From contig JAOBWK010000061.1 in assembly GCA_025463305.1 (NCBI GenBank), positions 43,994 to 107,993 on the forward strand: a stretch of 64,000 bases of DNA, in the 5' to 3' direction. Shown here piece after piece: positions 17,780 through 26,146 of the stretch. The stretch is from Ilumatobacteraceae bacterium (GTDB lineage: Bacteria > Actinomycetota > Acidimicrobiia > Acidimicrobiales > Ilumatobacteraceae). The first letter of the stretch is position 1. Each line of letters opens with the position of its first letter. The translations under genes and the position numbers were made by a program. The notes beneath the pieces are model-generated. The model was not told where the DNA came from. It made no database searches and saw only the letters and a program-made list of their open reading frames with translations.

Positions 17780-18716
17780 GGGGCTCGGGGCGCTCATCCC
17801 GTCCGACCTCGACAACCTGATGCCGGCGCCGAGCATCCCGGGCGCAGCCGCGCCCGTCGACGACGATCGGGCCCGGCTGATCGAGCTCCCGATCAACGCC
17901 CTCTCGCCCAATCCCAACCAGCCCCGTGTCCACTTCGACGAGGCCACCCTCGAGGAGCTCGCCGCGTCGATCCGCGAGATCGGCGTGCTGCAGCCGGTGC
18001 TCGCCCGCGATCTGGGCAACGGCTCGTACCAGCTGGTGGCGGGGGAGCGGCGCTGGCGCGCGGCCCGTCGTGCCGGTCTGACGACCATCCCGGCCGTGGT
18101 CCGGCGCACCGACGACCTCAGCTCGGTCGAGCAGGCCCTCGTCGAGAACCTGCACCGTCAGGACTTGACCCCGCTCGAAGAGGCTGCTGCGTACCAGCAG
18201 CTCATCGAGGATTTCGGGCTCACCCACGAACAGGTGTCCGGCCGAGTTGGCAAGAGCCGATCCGCCGTCACCAACACCCTGCGGTTGATGACCTTGCCGC
18301 CGTCGATCCAGCACCTGCTCGCCGATGGCCGTTTGTCGGCCGGCCATGCCAGGGCCCTGCTCGGCAGCCCGGACCGCGCGTTCCAGGAGCACCTCGCCAA
18401 GCGCACCGTGGCCGATGGCCTCTCGGTTCGTGCGGTGGAGGAAGCCATCCGCGATCGGCAGGCGGATGCGCCGGCATCGGGCCTAGGTGTGACGGGCGTC
18501 ACTCAGTCCGACGGTGCTGGGCTGACCCCGATCACCCGCCTCCGGCCGCCGGGGCTGCTGGAGCTCGAACACCTGCTCGCCGAACACCTCGACACCAAGG
18601 TGGCGGTCACGATGGGTGCCAAGCGGGGCAAGGTGAGCATCGAGTTCGCCGATCTGGAAGACCTCGAGCGGATCTATCGGCAGATGGTCGAGGGCACGCG
18701 CGACACCATCGGGTGA
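17754..18716 (+). CDS. parB: Chromosome partitioning protein ParB
   Basis: CTP-dependent DNA clamp (320 residues) that binds parS. The N-terminal MARLGGLGKGLGALIP is the ParA-interacting peptide. The CTP-binding part has NPNQPRVHFDEATLEEL and the GERRWRA box with LVENLHRQDLTPLEEA, then a helix-turn-helix (VSGRVGKSRSAVTNTLRL) and a C-terminal dimerization domain. Starts at GTG inside the parA gene. The two parS sites upstream of parA are its likely targets. Confidence 0.96.
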   Translation: MARLGGLGKGLGALIPSDLDNLMPAPSIPGAAAPVDDDRARLIELPINALSPNPNQPRVHFDEATLEELAASIREIGVLQPVLARDLGNGSYQLVAGERRWRAARRAGLTTIPAVVRRTDDLSSVEQALVENLHRQDLTPLEEAAAYQQLIEDFGLTHEQVSGRVGKSRSAVTNTLRLMTLPPSIQHLLADGRLSAGHARALLGSPDRAFQEHLAKRTVADGLSVRAVEEAIRDRQADAPASGLGVTGVTQSDGAGLTPITRLRPPGLLELEHLLAEHLDTKVAVTMGAKRGKVSIEFADLEDLERIYRQMVEGTRDTIG

Positions 18717-18773
18717 TCCGACCTGTCACCGTGACGTGATGGGTGAGGTGGACCTGTGGTGGATCCTCACCGG

Positions 18774-18886
18774 TTATCCACCGTTCTGTGGACAACTCGG
18801 TCGGTCAACCATGACCCTGTGGTAGACACTCGCGGCGAACCCGCGCCTGAGGTTTACGCACATCGTGTGGAAAGACCTGTGGACAA
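18774..18886. other. DnaA-box cluster after parB
   Basis: In the 216-base gap between the convergent parB and cwlM-like genes there are two perfect boxes TGTGGACAA (18787-18795 and 18878-18886) and TTATCCACC (18774-18782, 8 of 9). The first two form an inverted pair with a 4-base spacer, much like the pair upstream of dnaA. A further TGTGGAAAG-like sequence is at 18866. No gene is visible in the gap. Confidence 0.75.
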
Positions 18887-18932
18887 CTCGTCTGATCCGT
18901 CGATCTCACTCCAGTGAGCGCATCGGCCCAGC

Positions 18933-19922
18933 TCAGGCGAGGTGCGGGACGCCGACGGGCTCGCCGAGCGGCTTGCCGGCCCACGCCTCGAGTGCATCGC
19001 GAACCCTCAACGTGATCTCGCGCGTCATGTCCGAGACCTGCCGAACGGCACCGACGGACACGACCACGGCGGGCATCCGGGTCTCGCGCAGCACCTGCAG
19101 GCGCATCCCGTGCGGTGTCGGGTCGATCCCGATGATGTCGGCGAGGTCGCCGGCCAACCGCGTCGCCAGCGAGCGGCCGCCCGCCGACTCGAACGCGGGG
19201 ACCGAGTAGAACGAGATCCGGCTCGGCTCGTCGGGCAGGCTCTCCCAACCGAGGTACACGTTCGCGCCGAAGTTGTTCGCCGCAGCTGCCTGGGCGCGCG
19301 CGTCGGGCTCGTCGACCGACACGACGATCGCGCCGCAGAGCCGCAGATCGCGGGTCATCGCCCGGGTGAGCGTGCCGAGGCCACCGAAGTGGCCGATCAC
19401 GACCCGCAGGCCGCGCAGCGACGACGACGTCATCCGCAGCCGGTCGCGCTCGCGCACGGTGGCCACGCCCGGACCGGTGCCGGTCTGGCGACTGACCCGT
19501 TCGATGGCGCGCAACGTCACGGGACCGCAGGTGCCGTCGACCACCAGGCCGCAGTTGCCCTGGAAGTCGTGCAGGGCGCGAGCGGTGTCGGGTCCGAGGA
19601 TGCCGTCGACGCGTCCACAGTCGAAGCCGATCCGGCCGAGCCGGGTCTGCAGCTCGGCGACGTCGTCACCGCGCAGGTTCGGCGCGGTGAGGAACAGCAG
19701 CCGGTCGCCGAGCTGCCACGACGCCTCGACCAGTCCGGCCCAGGTGTCGGCATCGCATCGGCCGTCGACGCGCAGGCCCCGCGCCCGCTGGAACGCTCGC
19801 AGCGACGCCTCGGTGGCAGCACAGAACTCGCCCGCCTCGGTGACCGTGGCGAGTGGGAACCCGGCGGCACCGAGGCGGCGTTGCAGATCGCGAATGGCCT
19901 CCCCGCGCTGACCAGGGGTCAG
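18933..19922 (-). CDS. CwlM-like protein: two peptidoglycan-binding domains plus degenerate amidase fold
   Basis: About 329 residues. Two PG_binding_1 domains are visible ([18 protein letters not shown] to [17 protein letters not shown], and [20 protein letters not shown] to [16 protein letters not shown]), then an Amidase_3-like domain. Normal amidases have a DPGHGG motif and a SIHxN motif; here these read [11 protein letters not shown] and [10 protein letters not shown], so zinc ligands appear lost. There is no signal peptide, which suggests a cytoplasmic role like mycobacterial CwlM, which activates MurA. No ATG, GTG or TTG gives a sensible start; a CTG overlaps the trxA stop (CTGA) and is the best candidate. 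Confidence 0.8.
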   Translation of the reverse strand: MTPGQRGEAIRDLQRRLGAAGFPLATVTEAGEFCAATEASLRAFQRARGLRVDGRCDADTWAGLVEASWQLGDRLLFLTAPNLRGDDVAELQTRLGRIGFDCGRVDGILGPDTARALHDFQGNCGLVVDGTCGPVTLRAIERVSRQTGTGPGVATVRERDRLRMTSSSLRGLRVVIGHFGGLGTLTRAMTRDLRLCGAIVVSVDEPDARAQAAAANNFGANVYLGWESLPDEPSRISFYSVPAFESAGGRSLATRLAGDLADIIGIDPTPHGMRLQVLRETRMPAVVVSVGAVRQVSDMTREITLRVRDALEAWAGKPLGEPVGVPHLA

Positions 19923-20257
19923 AGGGAAGTAGGAAGGAATTCGTCGAGCTCCTGGAGTAGTTGACCCTTGCCCTTGGCGCCGACGAGGCGCTTGGCGACC
20001 TCGCCCTTGTGGAAGACCAGGAGGGTTGGGATGCTCATCACGTTGTAGCGCATCGCCAGGTCGGGGTTCTCGTCGACGTTGAGCTTGGCGATGGTGACCT
20101 TGCCGGACTGCTCGGTGGCGATCTCGGAGAGGATGGGCGCGATCATCTTGCAGGGACCGCACCACTCCGCCCAGAAGTCGACGACGACCGGGGTGTCCGA
20201 CGAGTTGATGATCTCGTCGAACGTGCTCGTGGTGAGTGTGACGATGCCTTCAGCCAT
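19919..20257 (-). CDS. trxA: Thioredoxin
   Basis: Disulfide reductase of 112 residues with the active site [10 protein letters not shown] and the cis-Pro motif [16 protein letters not shown] start with AAAGGAC upstream. It is reduced by the thioredoxin reductase encoded just upstream (trxB). Its stop overlaps the likely start of the cwlM-like gene. This trxB-trxA-cwlM order is the mycobacterial one. Confidence 0.96.
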   Translation of the reverse strand: MAEGIVTLTTSTFDEIINSSDTPVVVDFWAEWCGPCKMIAPILSEIATEQSGKVTIAKLNVDENPDLAMRYNVMSIPTLLVFHKGEVAKRLVGAKGKGQLLQELDEFLPTSL

Positions 20258-20322
20258 GATGGCGTCCTTTCAAACGGAACGTAATGCTACTCACGTCAAC
20301 AGCGGGGGTGTGATCAGCATTC

Positions 20323-20340
20323 CCGGCACGCCCGTGCCGG
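20323..20340 (-). terminator. Hairpin between trxB and trxA
   Basis: Perfect inverted repeat CCGGCACG / CGTGCCGG with a 2-base loop, just past the trxB stop on the minus strand. It has no U-tract, so it may attenuate rather than end the transcript. Confidence 0.45.
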
Positions 20341-20346
20341 TCGGCA

Positions 20347-21294
20347 CTAGCCCGCGTGCTGCGCTTCGAGCCAGCGTTCGGTGTCGATGGCGGCCATGCA
20401 GCCGGAGCCGGCGGCGGTGATGGCCTGGCGGTAGGTGTGGTCCTGCACGTCGCCGCAGGCGAAGACGCCGTCGATGTTGGTGTAGGTGGAGCCGGGGCGG
20501 GTGATCAGGTACCCGTTGTCCTCCATGTCGAGCACGCCCTTGAACAGGTCGGTGTTCGGGCGGTGGCCGATCGCGACGAACACGCCGGTGACGGGCAGCA
20601 GCGTCTCCTCGCCGGTGTTTACGTCGGTGACGGTGGCGCCGACGAGGGTGTCGGTGCCGTGCAGCGCGGTGACGGTGGCGTTCCAGTGCATCGTGATCTT
20701 CGGGTTGTTGAGCGCCCGGTCCTGCATGATCTTCGAGGCCCGCAGCGAGTCACGCCGGTGGATGAGCGTGACCTTGGAGGCGAACTTGGTGAGGAAGCTG
20801 GCCTCCTCGATGGCGCTGTCGCCGCCGCCGACCACGGCGATCTCGTGGTTGCGGAAGAAGAAGCCGTCGCACGTGGCGCAGGTGGACAGGCCGTGACCGA
20901 GCAGGTGCTGCTCTTCCGGCAGGCCGAGCATCAGCGACTGCGCACCGGTGGACACGATGATCGAGTCGGCCGTGTACAGCGTGTCACGCACCCACGCCTT
21001 GAACGGGCGCTCGGTGAAGTCGATGGCCGTGACCTTCTCGGTCACGAACTGCGCACCGAAGCGCATCGCCTGCTCACGGAAGTTGACCATCAGCTCGGGG
21101 CCCATGATGCCGTTGGGGAAGCCGGGGAAGTTCTCGACCTCGGTGGTGAGCATCAGCTGGCCGCCGGGCTGGTCGCTCGTGCTGCTCGGTTCGCCCTCGA
21201 TGACGAGGGGCGCGAGGTTCGCGCGTGCGGTGTAGATGGCCGCGGTGAGCCCGGCCGGACCGGAGCCGATGATGAGGACCGGATGGTGGCTCAT
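20347..21294 (-). CDS. trxB: Thioredoxin-disulfide reductase
   Basis: FAD/NADPH enzyme of 315 residues. FAD-binding GSGPAGLTAAIYTARA at the N-terminus, the redox-active CATC in STCATCDGFFF, the NADPH motif VVGGGDSAIEEA, and the C-terminal GVFACGDVQDHTYRQAITAA. ATG (MSHHPVLIIG) overlaps the end of the upstream membrane-protein gene by four bases (ATGA). It supplies electrons to TrxA. Confidence 0.97.
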   Translation of the reverse strand: MSHHPVLIIGSGPAGLTAAIYTARANLAPLVIEGEPSSTSDQPGGQLMLTTEVENFPGFPNGIMGPELMVNFREQAMRFGAQFVTEKVTAIDFTERPFKAWVRDTLYTADSIIVSTGAQSLMLGLPEEQHLLGHGLSTCATCDGFFFRNHEIAVVGGGDSAIEEASFLTKFASKVTLIHRRDSLRASKIMQDRALNNPKITMHWNATVTALHGTDTLVGATVTDVNTGEETLLPVTGVFVAIGHRPNTDLFKGVLDMEDNGYLITRPGSTYTNIDGVFACGDVQDHTYRQAITAAGSGCMAAIDTERWLEAQHAG

Positions 21295-21635
21295 GCCTTC
21301 GCCGGTTCCTCGGCCGGGGCATAGCGCCGCTTCATCAGCATCATCCCGCCGAGCGAGAAGATCGCGCCGATGGCGAGGTAGGAGATCCACACCGAGTTGT
21401 GGTGGGCGAGGCCGATGTCGAGCAGCGCCTGCAGGCCACGGAACAGGGCGATGATCAGCAGCACGACGATGACCATGCCGCCGAACGCGGCGATCAGGCC
21501 GTAGATGACCCCGCGGTAGGCGGTGAGCACCTTGGCGGTCGTCTTGTCGCGGACGGAGCCGACGATGCGGACGACGGTGTCGGCGAGCTTCGGCGCCCAA
21601 TCTGGATCGGTCAGTGGATTACCCGGCATGGGCAT
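21291..21635 (-). CDS. Small membrane protein with two TM helices, holin-like
   Basis: 114 residues starting MPMPGNPLTDPDWAPK. An amphipathic N-terminal part (ADTVVRIVGSVRDKTTAKVL) is followed by two hydrophobic segments (LIAAFGGMVIVVLLIIALF and ISYLAIGAIFSLGGMMLM) and a charged tail. A small gene of this kind often precedes trxB in this group (my recollection). Translation is coupled to trxB. I cannot assign a function. Confidence 0.7.
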   Translation of the reverse strand: MPMPGNPLTDPDWAPKLADTVVRIVGSVRDKTTAKVLTAYRGVIYGLIAAFGGMVIVVLLIIALFRGLQALLDIGLAHHNSVWISYLAIGAIFSLGGMMLMKRRYAPAEEPAKA

Positions 21636-21681
21636 GGAGCCTAACGCTCGCGGCCCAGCTGCAGCGTGGGCTCGCCGGTGG

Positions 21682-22683
21682 TCAGGGAGCCGGGAGGACG
21701 AAGGTCTGCAGCGTGGTGCACGACTGCGGATCGACGATGGTGACCATGCCGCTGGCGTCGTTGCGAACGAGGATGACCTTCGCACCCATGTACACGATGG
21801 CCGCGTACGGCAGGATGCTGCCGGCCTCGCACGGCACGACCGACGGTGCTGCTGCGGCAGGTGCCGCTGCGGTCGACGGCGGGGGAGCGCTCGCCGCAGT
21901 GGTGGCTGCGGTCGAGTCCGAGGTGGCCGAGTCGGCCGTGGACGCCGCCGACGTCGTTGCTGCCGCCGCGTCGGCCGCGAACGTCGACTGCACGGTGGTT
22001 GCATATGCAATCAACGCGTCCTGCGAGTCGATCGACGGCGCTCCGGCCCACGGATCGGGGGTCGGCGATGCGCCGCCGGAGTCGCTGCCCTCGGAGTTGA
22101 GCGCGCCGACCTGGCCGACGCTCGTCGTGCCGGCGGTGGTGTCCGCCGTGCTCTCTGCAGTCGTGCCCGCTGTCGTGGCGGCCGTCTCGATCTGCGGTGC
22201 GGGTGTGGCGGCAGCAGCGGCGACCTCGGTGGCCTGCGACTTGGCGGCGGTCGCGAACGGCGCCTGCGTGGTGCTCGCCGTCTTGCGGTCCTCGCCACTG
22301 CCGGTGCGGATGATGACGCCGACGACGAGCACGGCCACGACGGCAGCGGCTGCTGCACCGAGCCACGAGGTCTGCCGGCGTCGCCTGGCCTCCATCGACA
22401 CGACCGGCGACACGACCGGTGCGACCGGTGTGGCCGCACCGGCCAGCGCCAGGTCTGGCACGGCATCGAGGGCGTCGAACGCCGCCATGGCCGCGGCGAG
22501 CGCGGACTCCCGAGCCGCGTCAGGGACGACGACGTCGCGCATCTCGGCCTGGATGACTCGGTACGCCTCGAGCTCGTTGCGCAGTGCCGGCGATGCATCC
22601 ACGACGGCGCGCTCGTCGGGCGCGACCTCGTCGTCGAGGGCGGCGCTGGCGAGCAGGCGGGAGGGATCGAGGTCGTCGGTCAT
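21682..22683 (-). CDS. Putative anti-sigma factor, single-pass membrane protein
   Basis: 333 residues. The N-terminal cytoplasmic part begins MTDDLDPSRLLASAALDDEV, which resembles the short acidic start of anti-sigma factors, and has a helical region (RNELEAYRVIQAEMRDVV). One TM helix lies at residues 106-126 after MEARRRRQ. The rest is an extracellular Ala/Thr/Ser-rich stretch ending with a compact C-terminal segment with two Cys (VPCEAGSI, DPQSCTTL). There is no HxxxCxxC zinc motif. The role is inferred from position directly downstream of the ECF sigma gene, as for rsmA next to sigM in mycobacteria. Confidence 0.65.
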   Translation of the reverse strand: MTDDLDPSRLLASAALDDEVAPDERAVVDASPALRNELEAYRVIQAEMRDVVVPDAARESALAAAMAAFDALDAVPDLALAGAATPVAPVVSPVVSMEARRRRQTSWLGAAAAAVVAVLVVGVIIRTGSGEDRKTASTTQAPFATAAKSQATEVAAAAATPAPQIETAATTAGTTAESTADTTAGTTSVGQVGALNSEGSDSGGASPTPDPWAGAPSIDSQDALIAYATTVQSTFAADAAAATTSAASTADSATSDSTAATTAASAPPPSTAAAPAAAAPSVVPCEAGSILPYAAIVYMGAKVILVRNDASGMVTIVDPQSCTTLQTFVLPAP

Positions 22684-22744
22684 CGTGCGTCGGTCATCGT
22701 GGTTCGGTCGTCGGCGGATTCCCGGGGATGGTGGGTGGGTGGAT

Positions 22745-23368
22745 TCATGGTGCAGTTGTTCGACGTTCGTCGGGATCGGTCTGGTTCCCGGACAGGCGTC
22801 CGAGGCTGACGGCGAGCTGGGCGCGGCCGCGCGCGATGCGGCTCTTGACGGTGCCGACGGGAACGGCGAGCAGCTCGGCGATCTCCGCGTAGTCGAGGTC
22901 GCCGACATCGCGGAGCACGACGGGCACGCGGAAGTCCTCGGCCAGCGCGGCCAGCGCCTCGTCGAGCAGCAGCCGGTCGCCGATCGCGTCGACGCGCAGG
23001 CCGGCGTCGGGATCGGCGTGCTCGACGGTGGGCGCGTCACCCGCGTCGTCGCGCTGGCGACCCGGTGCGTCGAAGCCGGGGACGGGCCGGCGACGGCGGC
23101 GACGCAGCTCGTCGAGGCTGGCGTTGGTGGCGATCCGGTAGGCCCACGTGGAGAACGAGCTGCGCCCGTCGAACTTGGCCAGGCTGCGCACGATGGCGAT
23201 CATCGCGTCCTGCGCGGCATCGGCGGCGTCGGCGTCGTTGCCCGTGATCCGGCGGCACACCGCGTAGATCCGGTCGTAGTGGCGGCGCAGCAGCTGGTCC
23301 AGGCTCGAACGGTCGCCGGCACGCGCCGCAGCGAGCAGCGTGTGGTCGTCGGGCCCGGAGACGGTCAC
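22745..23368 (-). CDS. ECF RNA polymerase sigma factor (SigM-like position)
   Basis: 207-residue ECF sigma factor. Region 2 reads YDRIYAVCRRITGNDADAAD and SSFSTWAYRIATNASLDELR; region 4 reads DYAEIAELLAVPVGTVKSRI. GTG start (VTVSGPDDHTL) without a strong ribosome binding site, 22 bases after the kinase stop, so transcription from the kinase side is likely. The gene stands in the place of mycobacterial sigM and is followed by a membrane protein that may be its anti-sigma factor. Confidence 0.88.
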   Translation of the reverse strand: MTVSGPDDHTLLAAARAGDRSSLDQLLRRHYDRIYAVCRRITGNDADAADAAQDAMIAIVRSLAKFDGRSSFSTWAYRIATNASLDELRRRRRRPVPGFDAPGRQRDDAGDAPTVEHADPDAGLRVDAIGDRLLLDEALAALAEDFRVPVVLRDVGDLDYAEIAELLAVPVGTVKSRIARGRAQLAVSLGRLSGNQTDPDERRTTAP

Positions 23369-23390
23369 GGAGGCAATCCCAGGATCGTAG

Positions 23391-25193
23391 CTACGCCGTG
23401 GCGAAGCGGATCTCGCTGATGGCGCCGCGGTACGGGAACTTGGCGCTGCAACCGTTGTCGGACGCGGCCTGGAGCAGCAGGACCAGCACGTACCGCGACG
23501 GCTGGCTGATGCTCGCGGTGACGGTGCCGGGGGCGGTGCCGGCGCTCTTCGGCTGCACCGGATCGCCCCATCCGGCGACAGTGGTCGGCGGCGAATCGGC
23601 GTTGCTGGCGTAGACCCGGAGCTGGTACGGCCCGTTGGCGACATCGACGCTCACGTTGCCCGTGGAGGGATCGGACAGCGACACGACCAGGCCGACGCCC
23701 GGCTTGCCGTTGAAGTACTTGTCGTTGTAGCAGTTCGTCTTCCAGGCGGTGCTGGTGTCCCCGTCGATCGCGAGAGCGGCCTGGTCTGGGTTCTCGTCAC
23801 CCGCGTTCGCGTCGCCGGGATCGAAGCTGTCGATGGCCGCGATGGAGGCAGCCGTGCCGTCGCCGGCGATGACCGCGGCGGTGGTGGGCGTGGTGCCGGC
23901 GGCGGCCACGGTGGTGGTGGACGAGGACCCCTTCGAGTCGCCGCCCTCGGACAGCAGCACCGCGCCGACGATGACGGCGAGCAGGAGCAGCACCACGACG
24001 ATGATCGACGGTGTGCGCCGCTGTTGGAACTGCTTCGACGGCACGCCGCGCGGGCTGCCTGATGTCGGCGTACGGTCGCGGGTGGGTGGTGGCGCCTTGA
24101 TCGGCCGTGCCGGACCCTGGCGCGGTGTCGGGCTGGAGCCGCGCGACGCGCTGTGGCGGCCGTCGGCACGCGCGCCGGCCGAAGCGGCGCGCGGCGGTGT
24201 CGGGTCGGTGGCCCTCGGCATGGCCGCCGCCGCGCCGGTGGGAGCGACGGGCGGGGTCGGCGTCGGTGCGAGTGGTGGCGTCGCTGCGCCCGCAGCAGTC
24301 ATGCCCTTCGGCGGCGTCATCGTGGTGGTGCGGTCGTCGATGCCGCTGGCGATGCGGGTCAGCCGGTTGCGCAGCTCGCCACCGGTGGCGGGGCGGTCAT
24401 CGGGGTTGCGTGCGAGCAGCTCGTGGATCAGCGCGGCGAGGCCGTAGGGGAGCGTGGCGCGCAGTCGGGTGAGGTCGGTGGGGTCGCGCTGGAGGCGGGC
24501 GAGCGCAGTGTCGGCGTCGCTCTCGCCGAGGAACGGCACACGGCCGGCGAGGCACTCGTAGAGCACCAGCCCGAGCGCGTAGAGGTCGGCGCGCCCGTCG
24601 AGCTTCTTGCCGCGGACCTGCTCGGGGGAGAGGTACTTCGCCGTGCCCATCATCACGTTGTCGCTGGTGAGGTCGTCGCTGGATCCCAGGCCCTTGGCGA
24701 TGCCGAAGTCGGTGAGCAGCACGCGACCGTCGGGGGTGATCATGATGTTGCCGGGCTTGACGTCGCGGTGCACCAGCCCGGCCGAGTGCGCGGCGTCGAG
24801 CGCGGCCGCCACGCACGAGCCGATGTGCATCGTCAGCTCCGGGCCGAGGCGCTTCTGCTCGTCGAGCAGCTGGCGCAGGCTCTTGCCGTTGACCAGCTGC
24901 ATCACCACGGCCTGGCGACCGTCGAAGTCGATGGTGTCGTGGACGGCCACGATGTTCGGATGGCTCAGCCGGGCGACGGTGATGGCCTCACGCCGGAACC
25001 GCTCGGCCACCACGGGATCGGTGGCGAGCGTCGACTTGAGGATCTTGATCGCGACCTGCCGCGACAGCGACATGTCGGTGGCCAGCCAGACCTCGGCCAT
25101 GCCTCCTTGCGCGAGCCGACGCTCCAGGCGATAACGCTGGGCAAGGAGCGCCGGAGGCGGGAGGGGGCTCGTGGGATTGGGCATGTTGCGCAC
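23391..25193 (-). CDS. Receptor-type Ser/Thr protein kinase with discoidin-like extracellular domain
   Basis: 600 residues. The kinase domain is complete: glycine loop LAQGGMAEVW, catalytic Lys50 in VAIKILK, HRDVKPGN at 142-149, DFG at 162-164 and GTAKYLSPEQ after it. A Pro/Ala-rich linker leads to one TM helix (SIIVVVLLLLAVIVGAVLL, near 395-415) and a C-terminal domain (ALAIDGDTSTAWKTNCY, VDVANGPYQLRVYASN, GAISEIRFAT) resembling discoidin/F5/8-type C folds. The same extracellular domain ends the mycobacterial MurJ homolog Rv3910, where the kinase is a pseudokinase. Targets unknown; the CwlM-like protein nearby is a plausible substrate by analogy with PknB and CwlM. Confidence 0.9.
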   Translation of the reverse strand: MRNMPNPTSPLPPPALLAQRYRLERRLAQGGMAEVWLATDMSLSRQVAIKILKSTLATDPVVAERFRREAITVARLSHPNIVAVHDTIDFDGRQAVVMQLVNGKSLRQLLDEQKRLGPELTMHIGSCVAAALDAAHSAGLVHRDVKPGNIMITPDGRVLLTDFGIAKGLGSSDDLTSDNVMMGTAKYLSPEQVRGKKLDGRADLYALGLVLYECLAGRVPFLGESDADTALARLQRDPTDLTRLRATLPYGLAALIHELLARNPDDRPATGGELRNRLTRIASGIDDRTTTMTPPKGMTAAGAATPPLAPTPTPPVAPTGAAAAMPRATDPTPPRAASAGARADGRHSASRGSSPTPRQGPARPIKAPPPTRDRTPTSGSPRGVPSKQFQQRRTPSIIVVVLLLLAVIVGAVLLSEGGDSKGSSSTTTVAAAGTTPTTAAVIAGDGTAASIAAIDSFDPGDANAGDENPDQAALAIDGDTSTAWKTNCYNDKYFNGKPGVGLVVSLSDPSTGNVSVDVANGPYQLRVYASNADSPPTTVAGWGDPVQPKSAGTAPGTVTASISQPSRYVLVLLLQAASDNGCSAKFPYRGAISEIRFATA

Positions 25194-25247
25194 GCCAACG
25201 CTAGTGGCGCACCGGCTCGGGATCGGGTCAATCGCCCGTCGCGGGCG

Positions 25248-26084
25248 TCACGGACGGACCTGGAACGCCAGTCCGATCGTGCCGCGGCCGGTGTGCGAAC
25301 CGACGACCGGGCCGATGTCGCCGATCAGGATCTCGCCGGCGTAGTGCGGGCGGAGCATCGCCACGAACTGCTCGACGTCGGTGCAGTCGGCCTGCAGCAC
25401 GGCCAGGTTCTCGACCTCGCCGTAGCTCAGCAGCTTCTCGACGAGGAACGCGAGCGCCTTCGAGCGGGTGCGCTGCTTGCCGCCTTCTTCCACCTTGCCG
25501 TTGCGGACCTGCACGATGGGCTTGATCGACAGCACCGAGGCGAGCATCGCCTTCGCGCCGCCGATGCGTCCGCCCTTCTTGAGGTTCTCGAGCGTGTCGA
25601 GCGCCCCCCACACCTCGGTGCGCGAGGCGAGGTCAGCGGCCTTGGCCTTGACGTCCTCGAACGAGGCGCCGGTCTGGGCGAAGCGGGCCGCGGCGAGCAC
25701 GATGGTGCCGAGGCCGAGCGTGCAGGACTGGCTGTCGACGACGGCGATCGACACCTCGTCGGCCACGGCCCGGGACGCGAGCTCGGCGCTCTGGATGGTG
25801 GCCGAGAGACCCCCGCTGAGGTTGATGACGACGATGCCGGTGGCGCCGTCGGCCATCAGCTGGCGGTAGGTCTGCTCGAACAGGCCGGGCGGCGGCGCGG
25901 CGGTCTCGGGGAGCACCGGAGAGGCTGCGGAGCGCTGCCAGAACTCGGCCGTGGTGAGGTCGCGGCGGTCGATGAACTCCTCGGCGCCGAACCGGATCGA
26001 CAGCGGCACGATGGCGATCCCGAGCTCGTCGGCCACGGATTGCGGCAGGTCGCAGGCACTGTCGGTAACGATTCGAACGGTCAC
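25248..26084 (-). CDS. DegV family fatty-acid-binding protein
   Basis: 278 residues. The N-terminal VTDSACDLPQSVADELGIAI and RTRSKALAFLV are typical of DegV/FakB proteins, which bind a fatty acid and present it to the kinase FakA. GGLSATIQSAELA and VVDSQSCTLGLGTIVLAA carry the family's conserved core. GTG start. No FakA partner is in the window, so the role as a fatty-acid carrier is from family knowledge. It sits where mycobacteria have murJ. Confidence 0.88.
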   Translation of the reverse strand: MTVRIVTDSACDLPQSVADELGIAIVPLSIRFGAEEFIDRRDLTTAEFWQRSAASPVLPETAAPPPGLFEQTYRQLMADGATGIVVINLSGGLSATIQSAELASRAVADEVSIAVVDSQSCTLGLGTIVLAAARFAQTGASFEDVKAKAADLASRTEVWGALDTLENLKKGGRIGGAKAMLASVLSIKPIVQVRNGKVEEGGKQRTRSKALAFLVEKLLSYGEVENLAVLQADCTDVEQFVAMLRPHYAGEILIGDIGPVVGSHTGRGTIGLAFQVRP

Positions 26085-26146
26085 GAGTCAGACACGCTAA
26101 CGGCTCCCGTCCGCGTGGCGTTCCGGCGCTGTCGTCCGGCGTGCGT

